Assembly: GCA_020226215.1 (NCBI GenBank)
Contig: CM035230.1
Coordinates: forward strand, 3,557,501-3,621,500
Length of the DNA: 64,000 nt
From: Sindora glabra
Lineage: Eukaryota; Streptophyta; Magnoliopsida; Fabales; Fabaceae
Direction: 5' to 3'
The translations under genes and the position numbers were made by a program. Each line of letters opens with the position of its first letter. The first letter of the stretch is position 1. This document shows positions 11,134 through 21,997 of the stretch, piece after piece. Under the pieces are notes generated by a model that made no database searches, was not told the DNA's origin, and saw only the letters and a list, made by a program, of their open reading frames with translations.

Positions 11134-12905
11134 TAACCACATCATTTTAGCATCCTATATCATAAAATTATTTTTTTTTAAATTTGTTCACAACGTGATT
11201 TTTTAAAATATATAATTACTAGTAACAATATTGTAATGTAACACTTTATCTTGATCCTACTTCTATTGTAAATATTTGATAATATAGAATATACATAATT
11301 CTTTCAAATTAATAAAATCTGATGATCCCTTGTATTGCATAAAAATCTCTTTTTTTAATATAAATCAACATATATCTCAATATTTCACAAAGATGAACTT
11401 CTTGCATCAAGCCTTAAATCTTAATAAAAATTAAAATTTTATGATATAATTATATTTATGTACTTTGGATGTGCCTGATCGGAGCTTGCCGGCTGTAGAA
11501 TCCCACTGGAATACCGGCAAAAGTAAAGGATTGAAGTCCTTTGTCATCATCGTCTAGCTAGTTCTGTCTTGTAGCTCTTCCTCACTAGCCGTTACCTGCC
11601 AGAAATGGATGAATGGTACCGGCAACTGCACTGGAAGCTCATCGGATTGTCCTTCATTGGAAAGCTTCCAATCTGACTTGTCTCGTGGAAGACTCAGCTC
11701 CCTGTTATTCCTCGTGCAACTGGCCACTGTACAAGGAAGGAGCTGATCACGAGAAGGGTGGCGCCTAGTAGCAGAGAATCATAGAAACAGAAACGGACAT
11801 CAAAGGAGGAAGAGGTGCGGCCAATGGAAAAGAAAATAGGGGAGGCTTCTAGAACCACTTAGAAAATGAGAGATAGAATACCAGAAGAGAGAAAGAAAGA
11901 GAGAGAGCAAGCTGATCAAAATAAGAAAGGGAAAGGCGGTAGAAATATGTATAAAGAGGGAGAAGAGCCCAGTTTCCTTAAAATAGGGCACCGACTTTCA
12001 AAGATAAGAGAAAGCTGCAGTACATGTGTACATAGAAAAACAAGTTGCAATTTTTTTTTTAAAAGAAATAGGAAAGAGTCCGAACAGCAGAGTGAGAGGT
12101 GGTGGAAACCATTAAAAAATGGAAAATTCTAATGTACCTTTAGAATTTTTAAACCCTGAGTAATGTGATACAATATAAACCATTGGATGAGATTATCAAA
12201 GATTTTAAAAATCTCATTTAATGATTTACGTTGTGCCACACTACTTAAGATTTAAAACTCCTAGAAGTACTATAACAAGGCCCTTAAAAAATAAGAAACT
12301 CGTATATTGTAAGAAAAGCTTGAAAAGACAGCACTTAGACAAAATGGAAGGTGTCGATATTTAAAGGAAAAGTATGAGGGAAAAAAAATAGAAAAATAAA
12401 ATAATGAAATAAATGGGAGCGACGAATTTTGATACTATATATCTCACCCTATTATAAGTTCATTTCTTATAAGATCCTAACCATTAATTTCTTTTAAAAA
12501 CTCAATTCTCATGAAACTCATTTTTTTTACACTCTTAACTTAATCAATTTCAATTCTAACCATATATATATTTGAAAATTTCTCAAATAGTTATTCAATT
12601 TTTCCACAACTTTCAATATATAATTTATCAGATGCAAATAAATTATTTTTACAAATCCTCACTCCCATGATCATGAAAATATTTTCAAGTTGTAGGAAAT
12701 TCCTTATAAAATCATTTTAACTCAAAATTAATAATGGCTATAGATAAAATAAATAAATTTCAAGTATTATTATAAATATCATTTCTAATATTCTAGGACT
12801 TTTAACATGGAAAATAGATTTAAAACCATATATTAACCGAATAAATAAATAATTCTTTATAAGCATCAAAATTTATAAATCTTCAAATTTACTTGGGACA
12901 TTACA
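10481..12905 (-). mobile_element. Truncated family L LTR (minus strand)
   Basis: Ends GGGACATTACA at 12895-12905. Its inner end (10490-10740) is the reverse complement of a segment also present at about 26430-26690, so sequence beyond that point is missing and the left end is a truncation. It contains a (TA)n run at 11087-11131, a GC-rich island at about 11465-11810 and a GA-rich stretch at 11810-12120. The 81-codon open frame at 10494-10739 lies in LTR sequence and is not credible as a gene. Junctions: copia RT on the left, C2 copia LTR on the right. Confidence 0.7.
11087..11131. repeat. (TA)n microsatellite
   Basis: About 22 uninterrupted TA dinucleotides within the AT-rich part of the family L LTR. 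Confidence 0.95.
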
Positions 12906-14395
12906 TTGTACATGATAAATTTGATTAAATTATTAAGGAAAGATAAAAATATGTTATTTGGTGTTCATTCCATAGTTCAAATGACATATTTATTCATGAT
13001 CAAGTGACATGTTAATTCATGATGACTAGACACATTGTTCTGTAGTCAAAAGATATGTTAGTTCAAGATCATGATCAACAAACATGCCATTTCATGGTTA
13101 GAAAACATGTTGATTCATGAATAAATGACATATTCGTTCATAATCAAATGACATGTTGATTAATCTTGACCAAACACATTGGTTTATAGTAAAAAAACAT
13201 GTAGGTTCATTATTAAGAGAATGTTAGTTCATGATCAAGTGACACATCATCTTATGAATCAAGAGACACGTTAATATAAGATCAAAAGGCATGTTGATTG
13301 AAGAATTATTTATAAATATGATTGAAATAGTAAAAAAAATGAAATTAAGCAATAGAAGAAAAAGTTTCTCTACTAGTTAATTTCATAGAATATTCTAGTT
13401 CTTGATTTAAGGCATAACTCAGGTTTTTATTATGCAAGAAAAAAGGTGAATAAGACTTCCTTTTTACACTTAAAAGTTTTAACTTGGTTGTTGATCCTAA
13501 GCATGCATTTGGGGCTATTTCTATCATGCAAGGACTTTTCTATGATATTGTTAGGATTAAGGTCTTCCATGCATTATAGCTCACTTTACTTGGAGAAATA
13601 AGTGAATTTATGAATATCTATCTTCTTTCTTTGGAAATCCTATAGTTATGACCTTCTTTAAAGAGACATTTAGTAGTATATAAATAAACCATGTGTGAAT
13701 AAAATAAAAAACTAGACACAAGAAGAAAAATAAGGTCATGAATGAGAAATAACTCTTTAAAATTTACTTACTCCTTCCCATTGAAGATCTAGTTTGGTTG
13801 TACATAAATTACAATAAGAAAGATGGTAAACAAGTCCTTACTTTCACTTGTAGAAGAACTTAATTATGAGTATGCCCTTCGGCATTTTTATTATGTTCTT
13901 TCATATTCAAGGTATGCATAACTAATTCTACAAAGGATAAGTAAGTTTTCTTTATCTTATTATCATTTATGGAATTACTAGAATTCTTTTATTGCTATCA
14001 AACTTTTATGTTAAATATGGTAATTTTTATCATCTTTAATTTGTTCCCATAATTTTTTTTGAGTTATTTGAAACAAGAAAATTTAGTTCTAGTCATATTA
14101 TTGCAAATGATGTGAAATAAGTGTAAACATGTTGTTTTATAATTTTTTTTTATGGATTACCTAGTAAATACATGAGAGCATGCTCAAAGATGTTTAAGTG
14201 TGATCCATGTTTTAATGATTCCATGTGAAAACATGCATTATAACTTTGAAACATATTTTTGATAGGCTATCAAATGGATAAGATTGAAATATATAAACAT
14301 ACTTGTGTGAATGGATTTAATTGTATTATACTATTATGCTTTTAGTTAATTTAGCACTAATAGGTTGTATTATTTTGTTTTAGTTCATAAAATGC
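12906..14395 (+). repeat. C2 copia 5' LTR remnant and leader
   Basis: The part at 13340-13620 matches the C2 3' LTR pieces at 49795-49863 and 58778-58958 (shared AGTTTCTCTAC, GGTGAATAAGACTTC, ACTTGGTTGTTGATTCTAA-type strings in the same order). The first bases (TTGATTAAATTATT...GGAAAGATAAA) match about 49365-49400. The LTR start is missing because the family L LTR lies there. The exact LTR end and PBS could not be fixed; the gag frame begins about 14430. It contains the minisatellite at 12985-13305. Confidence 0.6.
12985..13305. repeat. Degenerate minisatellite, ~30-33 base units
   Basis: About ten diverged units built on TTCATGATCAAGTGACATGTT with alternating ATTCATGA and GACATGTT blocks. 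Units carry the near-palindromes CATGATCA and ACATGT. It lies in the C2 5' LTR and is not seen in the 3' LTR pieces. The units are too diverged and too adjacent (no distinct spacers) to be a CRISPR array. Confidence 0.8.
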
Positions 14396-14429
14396 TAAAA
14401 TGCTACTCAATTGCCTAAACAAAGTGCAA

Positions 14430-15235
14430 GTGCTACAAAGAGCATTCTTGTCAAGTTTAACAAAGATCTAAAGTTGAATGGTGATAATTACACTATATGG
14501 TAGTAAAAGATTTAGTTTGTTCTTATGGAGCAAGATGTATTGGATGTCTTAACTAAACAAGTTGAGGAACCCACTACTAATTCCCCTCATATAGAGTATG
14601 ATGCTTTCAAAAAGAAGGAGACCATGGCATGCATCCCTTTACTTCATGTAATTATTAATGATCTCATGGTAGACTTCTCCATGCTTGAAAGTACTAAAGT
14701 TATATAGGACAAGGCTAAGAAAAAGCATGTTTAGTTTCTTTAGAGCAACAAAGAACATTAATTCTACTATTTGAGAATTATGTGAAGAAGATTGAAAATA
14801 ACATGAACACTCATTTAAGGGAAATGTCTTGAATGATTGTATGTTTGAAGGCATTTAGGCATACTCTCATTAATGAGTAGTAGCTACAAGAAGTGATTTA
14901 CTTTCTTCTTAATAAGGAATGGCAATTGATGAAAGTCAATTTATGCCAAAATGTTAAAATTAAAACTTATGATGATATTACACATTATCTACTTTTATAA
15001 ATAGAAGTCAAGGATATCAAGAACTTATTTAAAGCATATTTTGCCAAAACTTCTTTTTCTATTAGGAAGAATAAGGAGAAGTTAAAAAAAAATGGTTTTA
15101 ACAAGGAAGAGGAATTAACTAGTGGAAAGTTTAAGAGGAATGGAAAGCATACGGCTAAAAACAAAAGCAAGGTGAAGTGCTTTAATTGTGTCCAAAAGGA
15201 ACACTTTGTTGTAGAATGCAAAGAACCTAAGGTGC
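14430..15235 (+). pseudogene. gag: Ty1/copia gag remnant (C2)
   Basis: Starts around LVKFNKDLKLNGDNYTIW, the conserved beginning of copia gag, with a stop just after TIW. 14525-14707 is open (MEQDVLDVLTKQVEEP...). The nucleocapsid zinc knuckle is intact as CFNCVQKEHFVVEC at about 15175-15220, an exact C-X2-C-X4-H-X4-C pattern preceded by a lysine-rich stretch. Several stops and frameshifts lie between. Copia gag forms the particle shell. The intact knuckle within a broken frame shows a once-functional copy. Confidence 0.82.
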
Positions 15236-16612
15236 ATAATCTTTCTATTACTTTTATGCATGTTTTATCATGCTCTTTTATAATTAAAGCTAACTCTTTT
15301 GGTTTATGACCTATTTGTGCAATTTGCAAGATTTCTTAAGGAACAAAGTATGTTTACGTGGGGAACAATGCAAGATTAGAAGTAGAAGGGATAGTAACTT
15401 GTAAAGTAAAGTTCCTATAAACAATGGAAAGAATTTATTTCTTATAGATTATTTATATATACCTTTGATCATAGAAATGTGGTTTTTGTTATATGTTTAT
15501 TGCATTTTAGATTTCAATTGGATTTCCATGAAGATGTGCTTAATATTTATAATGGTAATGATATCTTGTGTACTTTTTCTTTATATGATGGTTTATTTGT
15601 GTTGAATATAATTTCTAATAGTTGTAGTTCAAGTGGTTCTCATATAATTGAACCTAAAGAAAAAAGGATTTAGCATACAAGGTTAGGCCATATAGGGCAA
15701 GATTGGATGAACAAGTTAGCCTAACTTAGGAATTTTATTTCATGTGTAAGGAAATTAGAAAAGCTTTGGGAAAGCATCACATAGTGAGAAACCATTGCAA
15801 TTACTTCATTTTGGCATTTGTGATCCTATGACTATGATATTTAGGCAATGATTTAGATATGTTCTTACATTCATTAATGACTATACAAGATACTCCTATG
15901 TCTTTTTCCTTAAGTACAAAAGTAAAGCATTAAAGTGCTTCAAGGCTTATTGTACTTTAGTGGAGAATCAATCGGATAAAATGATTAATTCATTAAAGAC
16001 TAATTGAAAAAAGGAAGAGTATATGCCTAATGAATTCAAGAATTTATGTGTAAAGAGGTCTAATTAAAAAATTGTATATCCTTAATAGACCTTAATAAAA
16101 GTATAATTGTAGAAAGAAATAATAGAACTATCATGGATATGGCAAGAACCATGATGGGGAAGGCCAACTTGGAAATTTCCTATTTACGAGATGCATTACT
16201 CATAACTGTTTATGTGCTAAACAAAGTTCCATACAAATCTACTAAAACAAGACCCTATGAGTTATGATTTTCTAGAAGGCTAGAGTTAAGTCACTTAAAG
16301 CTATAAGGCTATGAGACTTATGTCTATACACCAAATCATGAATTTAATAAGATAGGGCTAAGAGGGAGGAAAAGAATCTTCCTTCAATATTCTGAACATT
16401 CCAAGGGATATGCGTTCAGTGATTTGGAACATGAAGGTAGTTTGGATAAATTTGAATCAAGGGATACAACTTTATTAAAAAATGACTTTCTTAAGAAAGG
16501 AAATGTTAAGAATAAGAGTACTTTGAAAGAACTTAATTATTATGAACTCTTTAACATAAGTGATGTGTTAATGTCATCTCTTTTAAGTTGGAGGAATGTT
16601 ACGATTGATTAA
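15236..16612 (+). pseudogene. pol: Ty1/copia protease tail and integrase (C2)
   Basis: After gag, a degraded protease region is traceable (YVGNNARLEVEGIVTCK near 15365-15400); the catalytic Asp motif is not recognisable. The pre-integrase block HTRLGHIGQDWMNKLA lies at about 15674-15720. The integrase core follows: TFINDYTRYSYVFFLKYKSK (about 15868-15926), then MDMARTMMGKANL (about 16132-16170) and a PYELW-like block near 16250. The tail is open at 16424-16612. The gene stops abruptly at 16645 where E2 is inserted; RT continues at 43453. Stops are frequent, so it is inactive. Confidence 0.82.
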
Positions 16613-16645
16613 AATTTGGAGGTTCCACTAGTTTATGATCATCGA

Positions 16646-17313
16646 TAATGTGATTTTAGGAAGGTTAATCCAAAAAAGCAAAACTAAGAAGATCAAGTAT
16701 ATGATCCAAGATGTTTATGCACTTAAAGAGAATAGCTTATAGGATGTACATTTGGTCGTGATGTTTATAGTGCTATTTTAGCTCCTTTATCATGCCCATT
16801 TTAGGCTTGTTTAGCCTTTATTTGCATTATGTTATATTTAAAGACATACTAGGCCTTTCTTGTGTGTCATTTATATTTTGGCCTATTTGTTTACCATTTT
16901 ACCTTTGTTTATTTACTTATTACTTTAAGATATTTATGCTTCAATAATGGGTTTTAATTAGTGTGTTATTGTTGTGCCCTGTCAAGCCCAGTTCAATCTA
17001 ATTAGTTTAGGTTATTTTTTGATTGAGGAGGCTTGTTCTTTATTAGAATTTAGTTTTAGCATTTTGTTGAATGAAAGCTTATGAGTTTCTTCTCTTTTTG
17101 GTTTTAAACTTCTAGACTTATCATATGGATTCAACTATTATGGCATCAAATTCATCACTTATCATTCTTTTTTTTCCTTATTCTAAAGTGTAACATGAAT
17201 ATCATTTTGGTTTCATTTTTTAATTTTGAATTTTGAGATATTTCTCAGTATTTTCCATCATCATTCTTATTAGGATTGTATCACTTGATATTAACACTGC
17301 TGAATTCTTATAA
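16646..17313 (+). repeat. 5' LTR of E2
   Basis: 668 bases matching 42797-43452 (shared AAGCAAAACTAA, CATGCCCATTTT, GGCTTGTTTAGCCTTTATTTGC). The expected terminal TG has become TA at 16646 and the terminal CA is AA at 17312-17313. No convincing PBS follows. Confidence 0.75.
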
Positions 17314-17766
17314 TTAAAGCAAAGGTTCCTAATCTTCAAGTTTTTTTCTTCAATTTCACTTTTGGTTTTTGTTTAATTTTCATGCTAGTATTTTTACCAT
17401 TCTAAATTCTATTTAATTTTATTTTTTCAAATTTTTTTCTTTCTATTATCAGTACCATTTTAATGGCACTATTTTAAAGCATTACTTTTTATTTTGTTTA
17501 TTATTTCTATTTCATCATTTAGTTTTTTTAATTTCTTCATACCAATGTATGTATCGAAACTATTGTCTTAAATTTCATTTTTCATTATCGATTATGCCTT
17601 TAAATTCCATTATTGTTTATTGTTATGCTACCATCAATGTGTTTAATTTTTATCTCATTTTTTTACATTCCATCCATTTTGAAATTTGCTATAATTTATG
17701 TTAAGTCTTGCATTTGTTCTATTTCATTTTTTTGTTTATTGGTTGTTTTAATTCTGAGTCAATCCT
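17314..17766 (+). other. E2 leader, part 1
   Basis: T-rich non-coding sequence following the 5' LTR. I see no gene or motif in it. Confidence 0.5.
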
Positions 17767-18845
17767 TGATATGAACTTGATCACCACTTTACATGATCAA
17801 GTTGAAGTAAAGAAGGACTTGACTCTGAGTGAAAGCCTAATGACAAGAGGAATGTTCAAAAAGATACAAAAGGAAATCGAAGCTCATGTGAATACAATTC
17901 TAGCCCAAGGGAATAAAACCCAAATAGAAGAGGAAAATAAGGTTGAAGTTTTGCTTATTCAAGCTCAAGAAAATCATGACCCAATATAGAGTGCACCAAA
18001 TAAAGAAATTTGAAGATATTTTTTCAATATAGAGTGCAACAAATAAAGAAATTTGAAGATATTCTCCCAATATGGAGTGTAACAAAAAAAGAAATTTGAA
18101 GATGTTTTCCTAATATGAAGTGCAATAAATAAAGATATTTGAAGGTGTTTTCCAATTTTAATTAACTTTTCATGCTTAATTATGAGTCTTTAGTAAAGAT
18201 TGCTTTTAGTGTTTTTTAAGATAGAATCATGTTATTTAAGTCATTATAATGACTTGTAGTATTTTCCTAAATATGGAATTTACTATTTATAATTTACTAA
18301 GAGTCTTCTTAGGGTTTTCAAGGAATCAGAAAATAGCTCTCTTAGAAGTTTATACTAGTGTAAATAGGAAGTTATGTAACTTAGAATGGAACAGTTGATG
18401 AATATACTTCAAAATTGAGTGTTTCTTCTCCAAAGTGTGAAAATTTAAGCTTCTTATGCTCTTTTGAAACCTTACTTTGTCAATAATTTAATCTTCTTAT
18501 GCTCTTTGAAACCTTACTTTGTTAATCTTCCTTACAATATTAGTGATTCAAATGAACAAAAGCCTCCAATTTGTGCTTTAACCTAAGTGCGTTGTTGTAT
18601 GGATTGGTTAACTTGTGTTCATGGTTAGGCAAAAGGTCTAAGTAGCAAGTCACATTTCTTATAATGTTAGTTAGCTACTTGAATTTGTGAAGTCATTGAA
18701 CCATCTAAATCCAAAGCTTAGCACTCCTAATTCCTCTTCCTTAATTCTCGAGCATGGTGCTCATATTCTTCTTTTTACCTTGTTTTGATTTTCTTGAACA
18801 ACCTATTCCATGAAGATCAAGCCACCTCTAATACTTTTCGCATCA
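17767..18845 (+). mobile_element. Gypsy solo LTR with TSD ATCCT
   Basis: 1079-base LTR starting TGATATGAAC and ending CGCATCA, flanked by perfect 5-base duplications ATCCT at 17762-17766 and 18846-18850. Near its start it encodes LMTRGMFKKIQKEIEAH (about 17845-17895), equivalent to the terminal (G)PxTRxxxKK tail of gypsy pol, in a frame open to 17987. Four tandem copies of a ~53-base unit follow (17985-18160). No internal region or second LTR is present, so it is a product of LTR-LTR recombination. Confidence 0.9.
17985..18160. repeat. Tandem repeat, ~53-base unit, ~3.5 copies
   Basis: Units share GTGCAA(C/T)AAATAAAGAAATTTGAAGAT followed by a T-rich segment and AATAT(G/A)GAGTG. They lie directly after the coding tail inside the solo LTR; the first unit overlaps the stop codon of that tail. 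Confidence 0.88.
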
Positions 18846-18850
18846 ATCCT

Positions 18851-20536
18851 TTAAACTTGCATTCAATTGCTATTAATTTGTTCAGTCGATTACCTTTTGG
18901 TTATTTAAAGTCTGCTTTGTTGTTGTTTAACTCTTTAGGCATGATTATGTTTCTTATATTTATTTAAATTTATTTGATATTTTTTATATAATTTATTTTT
19001 TTATTCATTCCATTTGTTTTGTCATTTTTTCCATTTTTGCAATTATGGTGTCTAAATTTACTATCTTGAAAATTTCTGTCCAGTCCAATTCAATTTGCTA
19101 CCTACATCAAATTATAATTACATGCTTAACTTAGAGTTTGCAATGCACCTATTTGTTCAAAGTTCAAAGTGTGTGTGTTAATTCATTGAGTGTTGCATGT
19201 TACCTTTGTTCTCTAATTATTTTGAGTCAATGCAAATAATTTCAAGTCACTTGCTTAGTTTTATTTAAGTCACCTTTTTTTTCCCAATTTTGTCTAATTT
19301 AAAGCTTATTCTATTTGTCGGTGTTTTATTTAGTAGTTTTTATTTAAATTTTGATCTTGCTATCTACTTGTGTTTTGTTTTAATGTTACTTCATTGAAAT
19401 TTCATTTCCTTATTTTGAATAATATGTGTTTCATTTAATTTGTTGCTATTTTAATTTGCTTTTATTTAGTCCATTTTCCATCTTATTCGGTGCTATGTGT
19501 TTGTTCTACATTTGAATCTAACTTTTACTATTTTCATGTGTAGTCTTCTATATTGTTCATTAGTCTAAATTTGCTATTCTGTGTTGTATCTTATTGTTTC
19601 ATTTTTTAATTGATTATTCAAATCGTATGCTATAAGTCTAGGCTATTTCAAAAATTCATCACATTGCATTTTTGTTATCTTACTTTTCACAATTTGATAA
19701 ATTATTTACATTACTTTGTTGAATCACTTTAGTTTAGGTTTAAATTGTTATTTTGCTATTTTTCTTGGTTGTGATGTATAAAATAGGGAAATAAAAACAA
19801 AAGTAAAAAAATACTAAATTGTATGGTGAAAAGAATATAAGAAATGAAAGAAATATTCAAAAGAACAAAAGAAAGAAAAGAAAGCAAAAACCAGTGATTG
19901 TTAAGAAGAACAAAAAGTGTAATTCTTGAGAAAAAATAAATTAAAAAAATTACATAAGAGAAAAAGAAAAGTGCAAAAACAAAATAGGGAAAGAAAGCAT
20001 TGATTGTGAAAAACAAAAATGAGTTGTTGGATTATGAAAGCAACGCAAATTTGAAATTGTTAGTATGTAATTTCAGGTGAATGAATGCTTAAATTTATAG
20101 TTTGATTTCTTATTTTATTCAATTGTTCATTGTGTTCTTCTTCATAAAATTTTAGTCTTAATTCTTCATTTTCTTGTTTATTTTTATTTCTTATGCATTT
20201 TGGTCTTATCTTGAGTCCTCAAGTCCTTGTTTATTTTAATTCTTTACATGTCCAATTTTTGAGTCTCTAAGTATCCTTTTTATTATTCCTTTTGATTGTT
20301 AGGTTGATAAGTGATATTAATTATCACACTTGTTAAATTTTAATTGTTGCATCTTTTTCAATTTTTAAAGAACCATAAGAGGGAAAAGGTTCTTTTGTAA
20401 GAGTATGTGAGATTGTTAAAGGTAAATGCCTTAATCTAGATGATAAACATGAATGTGAATACCTTAAAATCTAGTGAGAAGTATGCTATTTGGTGAACTC
20501 CTTTTATCTAATATTTCCTTGTAGGAATTCTTTTAA
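18851..20536 (+). other. E2 leader, part 2
   Basis: Long non-coding leader. T-rich to about 19760, then a purine-rich tract at about 19785-20010 (AAAAGAAAGAAAAGAAAGC type), then T-rich again. The antisense open frame 19756-20016 is only the complement of the purine tract. No credible gene. Confidence 0.55.
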
Positions 20537-21600
20537 AAATGATGAAAGGCAATGAAGATAATGGTGATAGGTTCACAATGGAGGCTTTCCTATAACAATT
20601 TGAAAGAATGAATATAATATTTGATACATTGGGTGTAAAACTTAGGAGGATTGAAGGTGGACAATCATAAAAGAACTAACATGGTGAGAGATATTGGAAG
20701 GAAATAAGAGATAGAAGATAAAATATTAGATATTTTGAAGATGGAAAACGTAATAGAGAAATGGTGTAATATGATAAATCTGAAAAGAATGATGGAAGTG
20801 GTGAAAGAAAAGAAGGAGTAGATTCTAGCCTTAATAATATTAAGATGAACATTCCTTCAATTAAAGGGAGGAATGATCCAAAAGCTTGTCAAGAGTGGGA
20901 CAGAAAGATTGAGCTAATCTTTGATGGTCATAATTATTTTGAAAAGAAGAAAGTCAAGATTATTGTTAGTGCATTCACTAATTATGCCATTATTTGGCAG
21001 GATTAACTTATGATAAATGTTAAGAGAAATCATGAAAGGCCAATTGAAACTTAGGCAGAAATGAAACCTATCAAGAGAAAAAGATTCATTTCTAGTCATT
21101 ATAATAAGGAGTTATGCCAAAGGTTATAAAGTCTTACTTAATAGTTAAAAAAAGTTGAAGACTACCACAATGAAATGGAGATTACTATGATTCAAGCTAA
21201 TGTAGTGGAAAACTGAAAAGTTACAATGGTTAGATTTCTTCATAAATTAAATAGGAACATTAACAAGGTGGTAGAGCTACAATATTATATAAAGTTATGA
21301 GATATAGTACATATGGCTAGGAAGGTTAAAAGGTAACTTAAGAAGGAGAATTCTCCCAAATATAGCTACAATTCTAATTCTTTATAGAAGCCTTAGGAGG
21401 ATAAGGTTGAGAAAAAGAAAGACAAGGAAGTTAAATACTTGTCTGAATCCTCTTCAAGATCTAAAAGAGAAGAAACTAAAGGAAAAGGAAAAGTTAAAGA
21501 GTGTCAAGAACATACCCATATTAAGTATTTCAAATGTTCAAGGCATGGTTACTATACTATTGATTGTCCAATTACAAAAGCCTTGAAAATTTAAAAAACT
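20537..21600 (+). pseudogene. gag: Ty3/gypsy gag remnant (E2)
   Basis: Likely start ATGATGAAAGGC at 20537 (product MMKGNEDNGDRFTMEAFL, then a stop). Conserved gag is read as CQEWDRKIELIFDGHNYF (about 20890-20943), then VEDYHNEMEITMIQANVV (about 21155-21208) and VVELQYYI. A lysine/glutamate-rich segment precedes a degenerate zinc knuckle, YFKCSRHGYYTIDC (about 21528-21568), in which the first Cys is Tyr. In-frame stops are numerous. The sequence is of the same gag type as E1, so E1 and E2 are related elements. Confidence 0.82.
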
Positions 21601-21639
21601 TTAGGAGAACAAGCTAAAGAAGAAAGTGAAAAGTAAAGG

Positions 21640-21997
21640 AATAACATCTTTCACACAAAATGCCACATTAAAAGAAAAGGTTTGCAATGTCATTATTAAT
21701 AATGATGGTGATGGAAATATTGCTAGCATTATCTTGGTAGAAAAATTAAACTTGTCTATGTTGCCACTCCTTACTCCATACAAGAATTGTTAAATGATAG
21801 TGGTGAAGTAGTAATGACAAAGAAAATATTGGTTTCATTTTCAATTAGTAGATAACAAGATAAGGTATTATTGTGATGTTACTCTTATGCATGCTTGTTA
21901 TTTGTTGGTTAGGAGGCCATGGCAATTTAATCGACATGTGACTTATGATGGAGTCTTTAATAAATATAGTTTTAAAATGAATAGGAGAAAGGTAACA
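21640..21997 (+). pseudogene. pol: Ty3/gypsy protease remnant (E2)
   Basis: Reads CNVIINNDGDGNIASIILVEKLN (about 21683-21755 in broken frames), equivalent to the retropepsin site, but the D-S/G-G context is damaged. It ends with RRPWQFNRHVTYDGVFNKYS (about 21910-21970), the conserved segment closing the protease domain. The family T solo LTR interrupts it at 21998, and the frame resumes at about 23635 with ILKPQN. Confidence 0.75.

Noticed and set aside
12985..13305. Possible CRISPR-like array
   Set aside because: Units are contiguous and diverged with no unique spacers, within a plant LTR; it is a minisatellite.
19756..20016. Phe/Leu-rich, membrane-protein-like antisense frame
   Set aside because: Complement of an AAAGAAAG purine tract in the E2 leader; hydrophobicity is a compositional artefact.
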